Positions 32,948-46,063 of a DNA stretch of 64,000 bases are shown piece by piece (position 1 is the stretch's first letter; every line of letters begins with the position of its first letter). This DNA is from Hofstenia miamia (taxonomy: Eukaryota > Xenacoelomorpha > Acoela > Hofsteniidae). Location: positions 561,830 to 625,829 of the forward strand of contig CABFPE010000224.1 of the NCBI GenBank assembly GCA_900660155.1, given 5' to 3'. The position numbers and the translations under genes were made by a program. The notes under the pieces were generated by a model, which had not been told where the DNA came from, ran no database searches, and saw only the letters and a list, made by a program, of their open reading frames with translations.

Positions 32948-33445
32948 AGACATATTATTGGCCTGTAGTTGCTTGCTCACTATGTTTCTTTGGGTCCTTC
33001 TGTACCAGAAATGTCCTTCCCACTACCATCCACTCTGGGCACCCACTCAGCACACTCCTCCAATACTACTGCTAGTCTCTCATGAACACTTGTGAACTTC
33101 TTCTGCCAATACCCATGTATCTCATTTCTGCCTGGCGCCTTCCAGTCTTCATCTTCTTTAGAACCTCCTTCAGCTTTGCAGTTGTTATTACTTCTTATTC
33201 TTGCTTTAATTCCTTCTGCATCTGCATGCTCTCTATCTCTGGTCCCACACTTCTCCATATATTCTCCCAGAACCTTACAAAGTCCTTGCTTGCTTTAGAT
33301 GTAGCCTTTTCTCCTGTATCTAGTTCTTTGTAGAATCTTCTTCTTGGGTCTCAAACTTTATATTGTCTCTTGCCTGCTTTGCCCTTGCCCTATATTTTTT
33401 CAGTTTCTCAGCTTCTGCAACTAATCTCTACTTAAGCTCTTCTTG
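32948..33445 (-). mobile_element. R4/Dong-type LINE fragment, copy D
   Basis: The minus strand shows part of the N-terminal region and the start of RT (WKAPGRNEIHGYWQKKFTSVHERLAV). It is more diverged than copies A-C and has frame breaks. It begins at a single N and ends without a clear microsatellite junction. Confidence 0.75.
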
Positions 33446-33684
33446 TTATTACTTATTACTGCTCAACGATATTTCCTTTGAATCAACCTGAATTACTGAA
33501 GATAAAGAAGTTGTCAAAAATTCTGATTTCTTAAATTAACAATCAGATTGGTTCTTCAACTGAATGACAAGTAAAGGTGAAAAAACTAAAACTCAAAGTG
33601 CCATCAAACTCACAATTCGTTGAGACAGCGTCTTTAAGTAGCATCCTACATTTAATATTTATTAGAAATCTACAATTTCACCTC

Positions 33685-33689
<5 letters not shown>

Positions 33690-33718
<29 letters not shown>

Positions 33719-33769
33719 AGTTTGTAGTATCTCCTTTGTTATTTTTTTCAGCAATAAATTTGGTTTTAC

Positions 33770-33820
<51 letters not shown>
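33690..33820 (+). mobile_element. Extreme 5'-truncated copy of the TTA-tailed LINE, plus (ATT)n
   Basis: The stretch TTTGTAGT...CAGCAATAAATTTGG before (ATT)n at 33771-33820 matches the 3' end of the LINE at 23440-23510. Only about 70 bp of element remain. (TA)n precedes it at about 33688-33714. Confidence 0.6.
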
Positions 33821-33822
<2 letters not shown>

Positions 33823-36800
33823 TTATTGAATATATAATTATTATATACCTTTTTCATTGTGCTTTATAGTGTGATTAGATTTAGTTGTAATTTTCTAGCA
33901 TAATATTTCAAAATGGTGTAGTTTATTTTAGTTGTCCTCTCGATTTAAATTATAGGTTGCTTAAATTAAAGCTTGCTATGGAAAGAGCAGTGATTGATTT
34001 CAGGTGTAAATTGTAAACAAGAAGCAGGTAATTATTGTTTCCTTGTACATAAACTTGAGAAATAACCTGTAGAGTGATCAATTTAGTTTAGCCTTGTGCT
34101 ATTGTTATTTGCTTCTCATTTTCGTGGTTTAGTATACTTTTTCGTGATGGCAATAATAATCTAGGCTCCAACGATAATTTGGGAATATCAAACCCCACCA
34201 TGAATAATAACTTCTGGCTTCAAGCTTCCTTAAATGTGATCACATTAAATTATGTATAGGTGTACAGTTTATGAACCTTGTTCCTTGTCAACTCATTACA
34301 CTGTGGAATTGGTGAACTTAGCTGATCTTTTACCTAAAAAGAAAACGGTATATTTACTAATCTTGGAGTCTTGTTTTGGTTAGAATTGAAGATTAACTAG
34401 GTTACTTATTGGATTTTCTTATGACATGGATCATCAGAGTTCAAATACTGGATGTACTATTAACTATGTGGCCCCTATTTAATCTAACGATTCTAATAAC
34501 CCAACCAACTTTACTTTAAAAATTTTTTAATACTTTTGCATAGCTAATTTTACCCTTATCATTAAACGTAGTAAACCCAAAATCAGTGGAGTAGTTCGGG
34601 GGAGGGGGGCTGAGGGTAACGCCTCCCAGATCAAAAAAAGATCACCCTCTCCTCAGAGATAACGAGATAGCAATAACATTGCTATATATATTTCTTGCCC
34701 CCCTAAATTCCATAGGCTGGCTACGCTTTTTCCAAACATTAAACCTTTAAAAATGATATGGCTTTTCCTATTCACATGAATTGCAAGCTTTTTACGTAAA
34801 AAGTTATTTACAGAAAGGTGCAAAATTCTGAAAACTGCCCACGATGAGCGAAAAAACTAATGCGACCCAGTAAAGTTGCCTCACTGGTGCAGCAAGCGCT
34901 GGTGCTCGACCCATCCCATAGGCCAGAAGACATGACTGCCTATAAGACGCTCTCATAGCTCAGGAACTAGTAGCCGTCTTTAAACTGCACCGTCGTCTGT
35001 TCTCCACAAGCTAAACAGACAGGCTCCACAGCTGTCACCACCCCATGTGTACAAATATACATGGCAGCGCCTTCATTTATCCTATTGCCTAACGTTCTGT
35101 GCTTCTGTAGGTACGGGATGTCATACAATGACGTGCCTTATAAGACATTGGCGTTACTCAGGAACCCCCGCGTTAAGGCTGACTTACTAGGCGATTTTGG
35201 CGCACTGTTCTTTGAATTACCTATTTATGTGTATGTTTAAATACCTACACCGCCGGTAGTAACGAGAAAACAAGCGGTGCAGAGGCCTGTTTATTAATAA
35301 ATTTAATGAGTTTGTTGTGTTATTTTGTGCCTTTTGTGTGACACAACAGCATTTTCGTGCTATGTTTAGTTTGTTGTTGTGCGAAGATTCTCACACAATT
35401 TCAAGCCTGGAAATGAACATGCAGCTGTGGGTTAGGACTCGGGTGCCGTAGATTTGGATCAAGATATGGATCGATCCACTGTATATGGATTGGAAAATAT
35501 ATTCTGTGGATATTCATGGATCATTGTGGTTCAAAAATAAAGATTAACAGATAAATTTATTCATTCTTAAAATAAATTTTAAAAATTAAATAGCTTGAAA
35601 TGAACAATGAAAATAATCTCCAAACATGTTGTTAAAATCAGACAATTTTATCCGTGTAATCACATTACACTATAAGGCCTCGCTTAAAACACTACGTGCG
35701 TTGAAAGTTATGTGTAATTTTCTGCTCCTTTTCTTTAAAGGGCTCAAAATAACTGACAATTTTACTGGAGCATTTAGAGAAATAATTATAGACAAAGTAT
35801 GGTCTGTTTGTGGGTCTTCTGGAAAAGTATATAACGGTCAAAATTACAATTTGACATGTGATATCAGATGTGATCATTCAGTAAAGAATTTCAGTACCTT
35901 TAAAGGACTCCTGAATTGCATATTATTTCGAATGCCTTCGAACAAAGCAACACTGATGATGAATTCGCCGATGATGAAAATTCCGATTTTCTTGTTTGTT
36001 GATTTGAATTCTCACTAAATCATTTGATTACATGAATAGTGCGACTATATTTAAATGGAGTATGACATCCTGAGTAGTTTTTCGCGGGTGGAGTTTTTTG
36101 ACTGGACATTAAATATTATTTGGAGCCGTAGCCGATCGAGACCGTGATCTTAAAAGCCGCAGCTGACAGCGGTCACAAATAATGTAGACGTTCTCGGCCG
36201 TATCTTCAATAAGACTCATTATTCATTGTTAAATCTCTGATTAATTCAGTTTCTTAGGACAAAGCAAAAATCGCTAAAATATTTACTTGAAGATTATAAT
36301 CATGGTCGGTCGCGGCTGAAATTGTTCAGCCGCATAACGCTTGTACTAAGTTTTAGAGGTACCATCAGAATAATTGCGTAAATAGAAACTACGCTGTTTT
36401 GAAAGGCATCATCCTTTTTAAAAATTCACTTTTGTATTGAGGCCCTATTTTCAATTTTAATGGATCGCCTGCCGTAAATTAAAATACAAATGAATGGGAA
36501 AAAAACTTGCATACTAAATATATAACTAGCATAAGTTTGTGTTGAATTGAAAGCCAAACATTTTTCATTCCGTTAGTGATGTATTACAGTAACATAAAGA
36601 TGAATAAATTCCAAGAATCATTACAATATCCAAGTTTTTTTATATTATTATTATATAATCTGGATCTCCGTAAAAAGTTTATTAGTGGAGAATATCATAC
36701 AAATTCATCCAGATTGCTAATTTCTTCGTATCGGAAGACTTAAAGATATTTATATGTGCAAAATGAAAGTGTGGAATTGTACATCAATATGCCAAATGTT

Positions 36801-36903
36801 CAGCAAAAATAAGCCGATAATGAAAAACATATCAGATCAATTGGCTGATTCTCGTTCATCTAATGATTCAATTTTGCTAGCATTATCTTGATTACCTGTT
36901 ATG
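33821..36903. other. Intergenic DNA with an unidentified GC-rich block
   Basis: Mostly AT-rich and without recognisable genes. A clearly GC-richer block lies at about 34855-35215; I recognise no protein or RNA in it. Near 35455-35540 the word GGATC recurs in several short inverted arrangements. The 130-codon plus-strand frame at 35626-36018 has no domain that I know. Confidence 0.5.
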
Positions 36904-37664
36904 CTACTTAAGCTTACAGCTTGCATTATGAGAAACTTTGTGGAACTTTTCCAGCATAGCGAGTATCTCTGTTTTAGTGTCCAAATATGCTTTAACTAGA
37001 AGAACTAATCCCTTTCTTGATAAATGTATATTGTCATATGCTATAAGTCTAAGATCCACAATTTTATCATCTTGTACAAATGCGTTGAATTTCTCCATTT
37101 TTGTTAAACTGTTATTAACCACTCAATAACATTAGTTTCAGGAATCATTTAGCTTAACTGCAACTTCGAAGTATAAGTAATCTGAATAATCTCAATTAAG
37201 ATGATTTTTTGAGGTTGAAATTTATGCCAAACGGTCTGAATTAGACCAATAACGTCTTGCTTAAAGTTCTGTTGTTCAATGTTGTTAAACACCTTTCGGT
37301 TTTAGAGCAACCTATTAGAACGAACATACTTGAGGATTTATTCGTTAAGAAAAGCACGATAGCACAAATTTTCACGTTTCTTTGCAATTTTAAATCCAAG
37401 TTCGTATACATTGCTGTAGACATTAGATGAACTTTTCGCTGTCCCATTACAAAATCAATTGTCTTCACGATTATTATGCCGAAATTCACATTTTGAAACA
37501 TTGTTTAAGCTTCTGCAGCTCTTCATTATTGGACTTTGCAAATAACTGACAAAGTGCAAAATTGTTTTTTGCATCTTCATGATCTGTGATATACCTTTAA
37601 GAACCTCATTTTGAAGTTCTTCTTGAAGCAAAGTTTTGACACAACCTTTTACTTCAATCGTCAT
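36904..37664 (-). pseudogene. Possible LINE ORF1 remnant with a GDSL/SGNH-like C-terminus
   Basis: Three minus-strand frames in series: 37664-37455 (EELQNEVLKGISQIMKMQ, coiled-coil-like), 37501-37241, and 37122-36904, which ends in DLRLIAYDNIHLSRKGLVLL. A DNIHLSRKG-type ending is common in SGNH/GDSL esterase-like ORF1 proteins of some LINEs. The match rests on this one motif and the position among LINE debris. Confidence 0.35.
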
Positions 37665-38881
37665 GTCCCATTAATGCAATCGATGCTAAAATTTTTTCTT
37701 ATTTAAGAACACCAATGATCTCGATGAATTTAGAAAATAGTTAAGAACAATGACGTTCTCAAATGAAACTGAAGAAAACAATAAACTCCTAATAACATAA
37801 AAAATGAATAAAAATGGTACATAAAAAGACGAATGTTGACATTACCAGGCTGGCTGTGGGCGAGATTTTTCGGACCCACATCCACAGGGTTTCATGTCAA
37901 GCCAACATGGTCATGCTCAGACCCCAAAAAATTTTCAAAAATTCAGCGCACAGTATTCCCAAAAACGAAGTTATGAAGGAAATCGCACTTTCTATCACAT
38001 AAATTTATTAAACGTTTGTTTGTTTCTAATAGAAGCAACAGTAATATGAATTTAAGAATTTAACATATGTGACCTATACTTTACTAAGTATGCCTCTTAA
38101 TAGCTTAGGTTAACTTGAACACTATGCGTAATTTGAAGCTCTGAATTTAATTGTTTTAATTTAATGTTTACAAATTCAACTAATTTTGTTTGCAAGTTTA
38201 CAATACAATTGTAGTAGCTTTTAATTTCTCATAGGAAAAACAATTTTTCTTCATTTTGATGAATATGGGATATCATTTGAAAGATCTTTTGATTCTACTA
38301 TAGGTTGAGGAATATTGAACACCACCTAAAATTAAATTCTCTATTGATTGATGTATTTAATATTGGATTAAGTTGTTAGTTCGGGAATCCAAAGAAACTA
38401 TGAGAATTATATAATCATTAAGTGATCTCAATCAATTAACGGACTTCACTTTCATATGAATTGTTTTCAAATTCGGTTTGAGCTAAACTACTTGAACCAT
38501 AATTACATTAAAATATAACTACAATTAGGCACGAAGTTGAGAATTTTTTTAATTATAGAAATGCTAAAGCATTTTGGCAATGTCAATAATGACCAAAATA
38601 ATCCATAAATAAATTCTGCTTTAACAGAAGGAAGTGTTGAAATCTGTGGGCATACCCACAGAATTGTAAATTATACCCATACCCAACCGATGGGCAGGTT
38701 CACATCTGGGGACTGGCCGGAAATTTTAAGACCGGTGCCAGTAGTTGGCGGCAACAGCGAATATAAACTTGCCGGTTTTCGGGCTGTCTGAGCATGTAAA
38801 TTTTATTTGCATTTTTAGAATAAATCTGTGCAAGTAAATCGTATATATATATATATATATCTGCTTAATTAATATACTTCA

Positions 38882-38914
<33 letters not shown>

Positions 38915-38979
38915 NNNNNNNNNNNNNNNNNNNNNNNNNNNNNNNNNNNNNNNNNNNNNNNNNNNNNNNNNNNNNNNNN
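38915..38979. other. Assembly gap of 65 N inside (TA)n
   Basis: Run of N flanked on both sides by (TA)n, so the true length is unknown. Confidence 0.98.
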
Positions 38980-39012
<33 letters not shown>

Positions 39013-39112
39013 TTTAAAGACGTTATGAAAGGAATAGACCGGTTTCGTTTATTTTAAACATTATCAGTTTACAAATATGCGGTAAAAAACTAAATATGTT
39101 TACATTTGACTA

Positions 39113-39177
39113 CACTTTATATCATTAATTGAATTTTGCTTGAACTTATTTTAAGATTAAATTAATGATATAAAGTG
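39113..39177. repeat. Hairpin with 18-bp perfect arms
   Basis: CACTTTATATCATTAATT and its exact complement are separated by a 29-bp loop. Confidence 0.8.
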
Positions 39178-40199
39178 AAGTTTAGACATGAATTTCATAA
39201 TGTGAGGCTTAGAAATTTAGACCAACTTTTTGTAAGCCTAGACAGATTCTAGTGGATTTGTTAAGTGTTTAGACTGAACGATTGATACTAACAAGTGCTG
39301 CAATGTTGAAGAATTATTCGATTTTGAATATATGTATTAAGGGAGAACTCAGCCAAAAAACAGAATCATTGAAAAACGCTTACGCCAAAAAAGTATGAAC
39401 CTATAAATTCTGGACTGGATAAAGCTCATCTCCGAATACGTAACATAAAGTTATTAAAAATGAAGTTGAGATTGCAATTAGTGATAATTGACTAGTTAAT
39501 TCGAATGATCTAGATTTATCTAAATATTCAATGTCTAATGTCTATGGAAACGCTGTTGAACTATATTCGCACATCATTATATCTCTGCTCTTGCAAATAT
39601 TGACTTCGCATGTGCAATAGTTGTTAAACTTTTTGTTTATTTTTCTATATATTCCTCCAATTTCATTAGTATTTCGTTCAACATCAGAAGCAGTAATTGT
39701 TGCTATTGCTTACAATAAAAGTGAATTTATTTATATCTCAAAATGCGTTGCTTATCATTGAATAATGCTCCAATCTTAACTTGTGGTGAATTCAGTTGCC
39801 TGAATGCCGGCTGGTAACATATTTCATCAACCCAAAGTTTCAAAGGTCATATTCTTGAGTACTTGTATGATATTGGATTAAGCCAGTATATTGATGTCCC
39901 AACGGATAAGAGTGGTAACACATTGGATGCCATACTTTAAGACAAAGACATGCATTTATTAAAAAAGTTATTTGTTTTGATAGATTGTTTTCATGAGAGA
40001 TGGTCGGGTTTACTTTCTTGTGATGTTTACTAATACCAAACACTCAACGATTTGTAATACATGCAAAGATGTAATAAATGAAGATTTTATGTATACATAA
40101 GCTTATTGTGATGTCTCATTCCAATGGAATTCTGACTGTTCTGGCATTGAATCTCTTTTTAAAATGATACAATAACCATTTTGTGGTATTTTCAATCAC

Positions 40200-43100
40200 T
40201 GCATTACAAAAGACAGAAAGCCATCAATCTGCCAAGCAGCTAAAGCAAGCTTGATCTGACAGGAGAATGATCCAATTATGTTATCTGATATCAAGAAGCT
40301 TTCAAACGAAATTCAAGAGTTAAAACGAGATAGGAATTTTTACAGGAATCATTAGCAGCAAATGGAAGGCTTTGGAAGACAGGACAACAAGGATATGTCA
40401 GCTTCCTTTCAAAAGCTAGTGGATGCACCACAGAGGAGCTTTGATGAACAAATGCATTCCAGACGGATTATTGTGTTTGGTGTACCTGAATCGAACAAAA
40501 ACTCTCAGTTGGAGATTGTGTCTCATAATAAAGAACATGTAAGAAAACTCTTCAACGTTTTGGAAACTGACATAAATGTTTTACATTATATGTTTCACAG
40601 TGTAAAATGTCTGAGCTTTATCGACCGATTATCATTGACATTGGTCAGTTTGGACTAAAAATGCATACTGTCACAGGCACCAAATCTTACGAGCTATGCC
40701 CTGCAAGTATTTGTGAAAGCGAGTTAAGCATATCTGATAGGGAAAAGGGAAAATTACTTATACTGAAGAAACAAGAGCTTATTCAATCTGGTGTTATTAA
40801 AGAAGTTTTAAAAATCAGAAACAAAGCTTTACAATGCTGATGTTGAAGTTAAATTTGTTTGTGCATGGGTTGAATGTTAGTGAGTTGTCATTGCATTTGG
40901 TATATAGTAATAACTTAAATGGATTGAGTGGAAAATTTGATGAACTACATGCTTTCCTTTCGAGTATGTCAGTTTGTGTTTTGTGTATAGAAGAATCAAA
41001 GTTGGATGATAGTATCATTGATGAATCTCTATTGGTTAAGGGATCTCATATCCTCTGTTTGACAGGGATTTGACTCAATTTGTTGAAAAGGTGGTGGTGG
41101 CACTATTACTTATAAAAATTCAAATTGGTTTGTCCATAAATCAAAACTCCTATTTCGTGCATCATGTTCTGACATTAAATTCATGGCATTCTCATGCTGA
41201 ACACACTATCTGCCTAGTAAATATTCAAGTGTTTTAATTTACAACTGTTACATTCAGCCTCAAAGTAATAGGAAAATTGCAAATAAGATCTTAACAAATG
41301 CATTCTGGGAAATGTATTAAAAGCACCCATCTGCATGTTTTGTCATAGTTGGAGATGTTAACAAATTGAGGATTAAATGTTTTGGCAATGGCATAATTGA
41401 AAACCTGGTTACATGTGATACTTTTTATTACAAGAATGGATCAACACAATTAGATTTGGAATGTGTATCACAATCTGATCCAGCTTGCTATACTATTGAG
41501 TACTTACCCCAATAGGGAATTTCCATGTCAAAAAACCATATGATGCTATAGCTTATTCCACATATATCATGCTAAATTTTCATAGGCCATATCATCACTA
41601 TGTTAAAGTATGTGATATCAACATGCATTATGACCTTTTTCAAGACAATTGGGATAAGACTGATTTCAGTCTATTCTGTAACCTTGGCTTATCACTTAAT
41701 AGTGAGGCTATGGGGGTCAAACATTACTTGCATCAGTTAATTTCCTTGTTATCAGAAAAAAGATTGGCAATAGCAATCAGATTAAATATAATGCTAAGTT
41801 AATAGATATTACTACAAGGAAACGTCAGGCTATAAACCAAGCAATAAGAAACTTGAAACAAGGTTCAAAAGGAAATCACAGTGAAGTGATATTATTCTGA
41901 AATTGGTAAATGGATGAAGCCATGTAATCATCATCTGGATATGTCCTTATCTGTGGCTAATGATCTAAATGCCTTTTATATGCAAGTCAATTAATATCAA
42001 TGCAAAGACTTTGAAAATGTTATCAGTAGTATGACCAACAGAGATTTTGGGGTTTCTATTTCTAAATGAGATGTTGCTTATATTTTCAATCAGACCAAGG
42101 AATGTACTTCTCACTGATCTGGAATACTACCACTATGGCTGTTTCATAAAATTAATGAGCAAATATCTAAAATTTACTCTTATCTATTTACTAAATCTGC
42201 TAGCAAATTATATACCTGGAATGCTGGAAATTTGGGCTTGTCATCCCAATTCCCAATAACCTGAGTCATTGGGCAATAATCTGAAAACTACAAGACCACT
42301 TACTGTGAACTCACTTTCCTCTAGATGTCTGGATAATGCTGTGCTACCTATGTATATTTCTGAAATGAGTCCAACTATGGATCTCTTACAATTTGCATAC
42401 AAGTAGAAGTGATCAACAATTGACACTTTGTTATTTATTGTTGATATGGTAGCTAGGTTTCTTGACCAACAACCTGGTTCTGTGTTTTTGCCACTTTTGT
42501 TGACCTAATCTCTGATTTTAATACTGTTCTGCAAAATATATTTCTGACAAAGATTGATGTAGAATGTCAATATTGATGTAGAATGTCAATGGCTGGCAAA
42601 ATGCCTTCACAGCTATTATGATAATTACAGACATGCTGTTAAGCTTATGACAGGTATCACATTGGAACAGCACATAGTTAGTGTTTGAATACCTCATGGA
42701 GGGTCACAATCAGGATCTTGTTTTACTACTGACAATGATGAAATTAACATGAAAAACTTGAACATCAATCCAAAACTTCGGAACTTAGCCAAATACTAAA
42801 ATGTTATGAGGTATTTAGGATTTCTTCACCATGGGGGTTTGCTTCAAAACTACAATTACTACAAACAAGATGTTATCAATATTAATATTTCTATGAATGG
42901 TATGTAAGTTCCACAGAAAGATATGTGTATTTATTTAGGTTTGGTGAAAATTTGAAATAGAGACATCATGTTAGGAAGGTGGTCAAAAGGGTTAATTATA
43001 TCATAAACTCTTTAAGGTTTTGTTTGAAATAATTTACTGTGATGTGAACTCTGACCAATTTCAAGACCTACATAGTGCCAGTAATTTTAAATGGCTGTGA

Positions 43101-43440
43101 AATTTTTGATGAAGCTTTAACAGTGGCTGATAAGAAATTGATTTGTAAACTTGTCAAGCTTTATACTCAAATGATGAATTTCATAGCTACACATCTTATA
43201 GACCTTATTAATCAGAACTATTGCAAGTGATATGCAAGGACTGCACATTGAATTATGGACAATTCAACCAATCCTCTACATTAGAAGCTGTCAGCTCATT
43301 TGTCACATCACTCAGCAACTAGATCAGAATTTTGATTCTACAAATGCAACACTGAAACTTAGCAACAAACCTTGATACCATGTGCTATTAATCTTCTTCA
43401 AGGAGAAGTTTTCAACATGCTTTAATTAATATAATGCTAA
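40200..43440 (+). mobile_element. Old APE-type LINE, heavily decayed
   Basis: Order on the plus strand: an ORF1-like piece (40362-40658) with HSRRIIVFGVPESN, the type of R-rich GVPE motif seen in RRM-like ORF1 proteins; an APE endonuclease start (40880-41060: YSNNLNGLSGKFDELHAFL, CVLCIEESKLDDSIIDESLL); a GDVN near 41355; RT traces (RSTIDTLLFIVDMVARFLDQ near 42400-42470; DFNTVLQ near 42515); then a C-terminal region to about 43440. Numerous stops and frameshifts. Order and spacing fit a nearly full-length CR1/L2-like LINE. Confidence 0.65.
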
Positions 43441-43464
43441 TTTATTGTACATGGGTATTGGCTG

Positions 43465-43920
43465 AAAATGTTCACAAGCATACATGAGAGACTAGCAGTT
43501 GCATTAGAGGAGTGTTTGGTGAGTGGGTGTCCAGAGTGGATGATAGTAGGAAGGACATTTCTGATGCAGAAGGACCCCAGAAAGGCAGTGAGGCAGCATC
43601 TTCAGACAGTAGCATGTTTGCCAACAACTTGGAATTTGCTAACTTCTGTGATTTCAAGTAGGTTGGCATGTTACTTAGAACAGAACAGGTTTATACCAGA
43701 GAAGCAAAAGGGATGTAGGACAAAGACAAGAGGATGCAAGGATCAGCTGTTAATAGACCAGGCAGTGGTGGAGAATTTTAGAAGAAGAAAGACAAACTTA
43801 GCAATGGCATGGATAGACTACAGGAAAGCATATGACAGCATATCACATAGGTGAGTATTGAGGATGCTAGAGACCAATGGAATTTCACAGAAATGGATTG
43901 AGTTTCTAGAGAGGGAAATT
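43465..43920 (+). mobile_element. R4/Dong-type LINE fragment on the plus strand
   Basis: RT start to palm A: FTSIHERLAVALEECLVSG, ACLPTTWNLLTSVISSRLAC, EKQKGCRTKTRGCKDQLLID, NLAMAWIDYRKAYDSISHR, then one stop and VLRMLETNGISQKW. It supplies RT sequence that the other copies lack, and stops near 43920 where a different LINE begins. No (TAA)n is seen at either side. Confidence 0.8.
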
Positions 43921-44630
43921 ACTCAAGCTGATTACATCCTATTTAATTGGAAGATTTCAGCTTGTCAAGATTCTTTCTCCGAATGTTTAGAAATAACTAG
44001 TTGTGCACCCCAAGGTTTTATGCATGGGTTTTATCATTATAATTTATATTAATGACTGCCGGACTTTTGTTCATTCGGGATCCATATATCTTTGCTGATG
44101 ATGTGAAAATTATATCTAATTCACTTTTCGATATATCAGAAAATATGTTGAATAATAACAAGTGGGGTGCTTGAATAATCTGTCATTCAATGTCAACAAA
44201 TTCTATTTGATGTCTTTTCCGCATTCCTCTATTTTTTCTGCTTCCATAAATTGTGAAGACAATGTAAAAAACTTTGGAATATACGTCACAAGTAATCGCT
44301 CTTGGGAAAAGCATATTTCGAATAGAATAAGATATTCAAATATTTATTTTTTAATATCAAAAGAAAAATCCCATTTACTGTGAATTATTCTGTAAAACTG
44401 ACATTGTATAAATGCTTAATTTTGAATAATTATTGTACTTTTCTCAAGTATGGTACCCATCTATGAATGATGTTGATATAAGCTGGAAAATCTGCAAACA
44501 AGAGATAGGTCAAATTGATTATTTCGGGAATAGGTTTCAAAGATATATTAAAAAAATTAACTCATTACCTATTTCATTAAAAATACAATTGTGTGGCCAT
44601 TATATTTCAAAAGACTCTTGAATTAAAAAT
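43921..44630 (+). mobile_element. LINE RT fragment fused to the R4/Dong piece
   Basis: After 43920 the sequence reads EITSCAPQG (the VPQG region of RT), YINDCRTFVHSG, FADDVKIISNSLFD in another frame (about 44090-44130), then the thumb region (CHSMSTN, NFGIYVTSNRSWEKHISNRI). This belongs to an APE-type LINE rather than R4. Frameshifted and truncated. Confidence 0.65.
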
Positions 44631-44895
44631 ACGATATTAAAACCTTTGATTACATTTTATTATACATGTCCATCCCTTCAAAAAGTGGTCTTAGAACAGA
44701 TAGTGAAGTGCTCCTTAGATCTCGAAAACTACTTAAAAGCAAAACGTCACATTTCTACTTTAACAGAATTGTATTGATAGCTAATTATGTACAGTTATCT
44801 ACAGAAATTAACTTATTGAATGACAATTCGAGGAAATTATAGAAAGAGGTTAATGCGGTTTTTTGGAAATATTTTCTAAATGAATATAAAATATA
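44631..44895. other. LINE 3' remains or intergenic
   Basis: No clear features. It may hold the decayed tail of the preceding LINE. Confidence 0.4.
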
Positions 44896-46063
44896 CTAGG
44901 GTTGTGCCGGAATCCGGTAAAATCGGCAATTTCAAAACCGGATCCGGAAAATTGATTTTATATGAAAATGAAATTTGTATATGTATTTTTACACGTTTTA
45001 CAAAACTAGTGAAGTTTTACTAAAAAATTTTGACAAGTTTTTACACGAATTTCATTTAAAATGTTGTTAATTTCTTTTACTACAACACTTTATGTAATGT
45101 TTTAAGGAAAAAATGTTGTTTCTTAGTTACTGTAATATAATATTACTATTGTTTAAAGCTACCCCCACCTCTTAAATATTGCAGCCCCCTGCTGAGTACT
45201 ATGCCCTACGGCCAAGGTATCATATATGTCACGTTTCATAAATTCTTCCTACCGCCATCACTAATTTAGAAACATAATTATTACCACAACTAATTATAAC
45301 CAGGATTGCAGTGTTCCTTTTTATCATTTAGAAACATATCAGTTCTTATATATTCAATTACTAGAATTCTCTGTCAACTTACATCAACTTAAATCAGCAA
45401 AAAGAAAGTGGAATATTCATAAACGCTCTTTGCTTGTAGCAGACAAATTTTAGATGTTATTGCACCAGCAAATAATGCAGGGCTGATTAAAGTTAAAGAG
45501 AATGTTTTTTGTCATTTGTAAAGCTTAAAGTAATTTTTTTCTTGTCTTTCGATTACCAATGAAAACATTAGGCACAAGTCCGAATCACCCCAAATTTTTG
45601 TATTGCTAGATTACGAAAATGTCAAGCAACATCGGATGCAGATGAGAGAAGTATCTCTCTATTGAAAAAACTCTTGGCCTATGAGAACAATCTTAACCAC
45701 AATAATATATGGAAATTTATGTGCTGTTATTATAATTTAGTGAAGTAGTTGCTTTATAAAATTGACTTTATGTTATGTAAGAGATTTTGTATTTGTTTTT
45801 ATTCTCAGTATTAGAAAAACGTTTTATATTGTTCAAATCATTTTGAAAAATGGACGGTCATATTTAGGGCATATTTAACTAAATTCTTTCATATTTTCGT
45901 CATAAAAATAAGGTCCATATTTTTTAAAGTCATTTTTCTTGTTTCCCTAATAATAATATATTATCCGGTATCCTATAAATTATCCGGTATCCGGCAGTCA
46001 AAATATCCGGAATTATCCGGTATCCCGTATATTCAATCCACTATCCGGATCCCACCCCTAAAA
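44896..46063. mobile_element. Non-autonomous hAT-like element
   Basis: The left end TAGGGTTGTGCCGGAATCCG and the right end ATCCGGATCCCACCCCTA are imperfect inverted repeats. Subterminal CCGG words (TATCCGGTATCC) are abundant near the right end. Start and end words of this type (AGGGTTGTGCC, AGGGGTGGG) are typical for hAT elements. An 8-bp target duplication is not clear. No transposase frame is visible. Confidence 0.55.

Larger units (their letters stand above)
37665..40199. other. Intergenic DNA with (TA)n, an assembly gap and a hairpin
   Basis: No gene recognised. (TA)n at about 38842-38860 and around the gap. A hairpin with 18-bp perfect arms lies at 39113-39130 and 39160-39177. Confidence 0.6.

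Noticed and set aside
35626-36018. 130-codon plus-strand frame as a gene
   Set aside because: No recognisable motif, and hydrophobic low-information content typical of AT-rich DNA; not supported.
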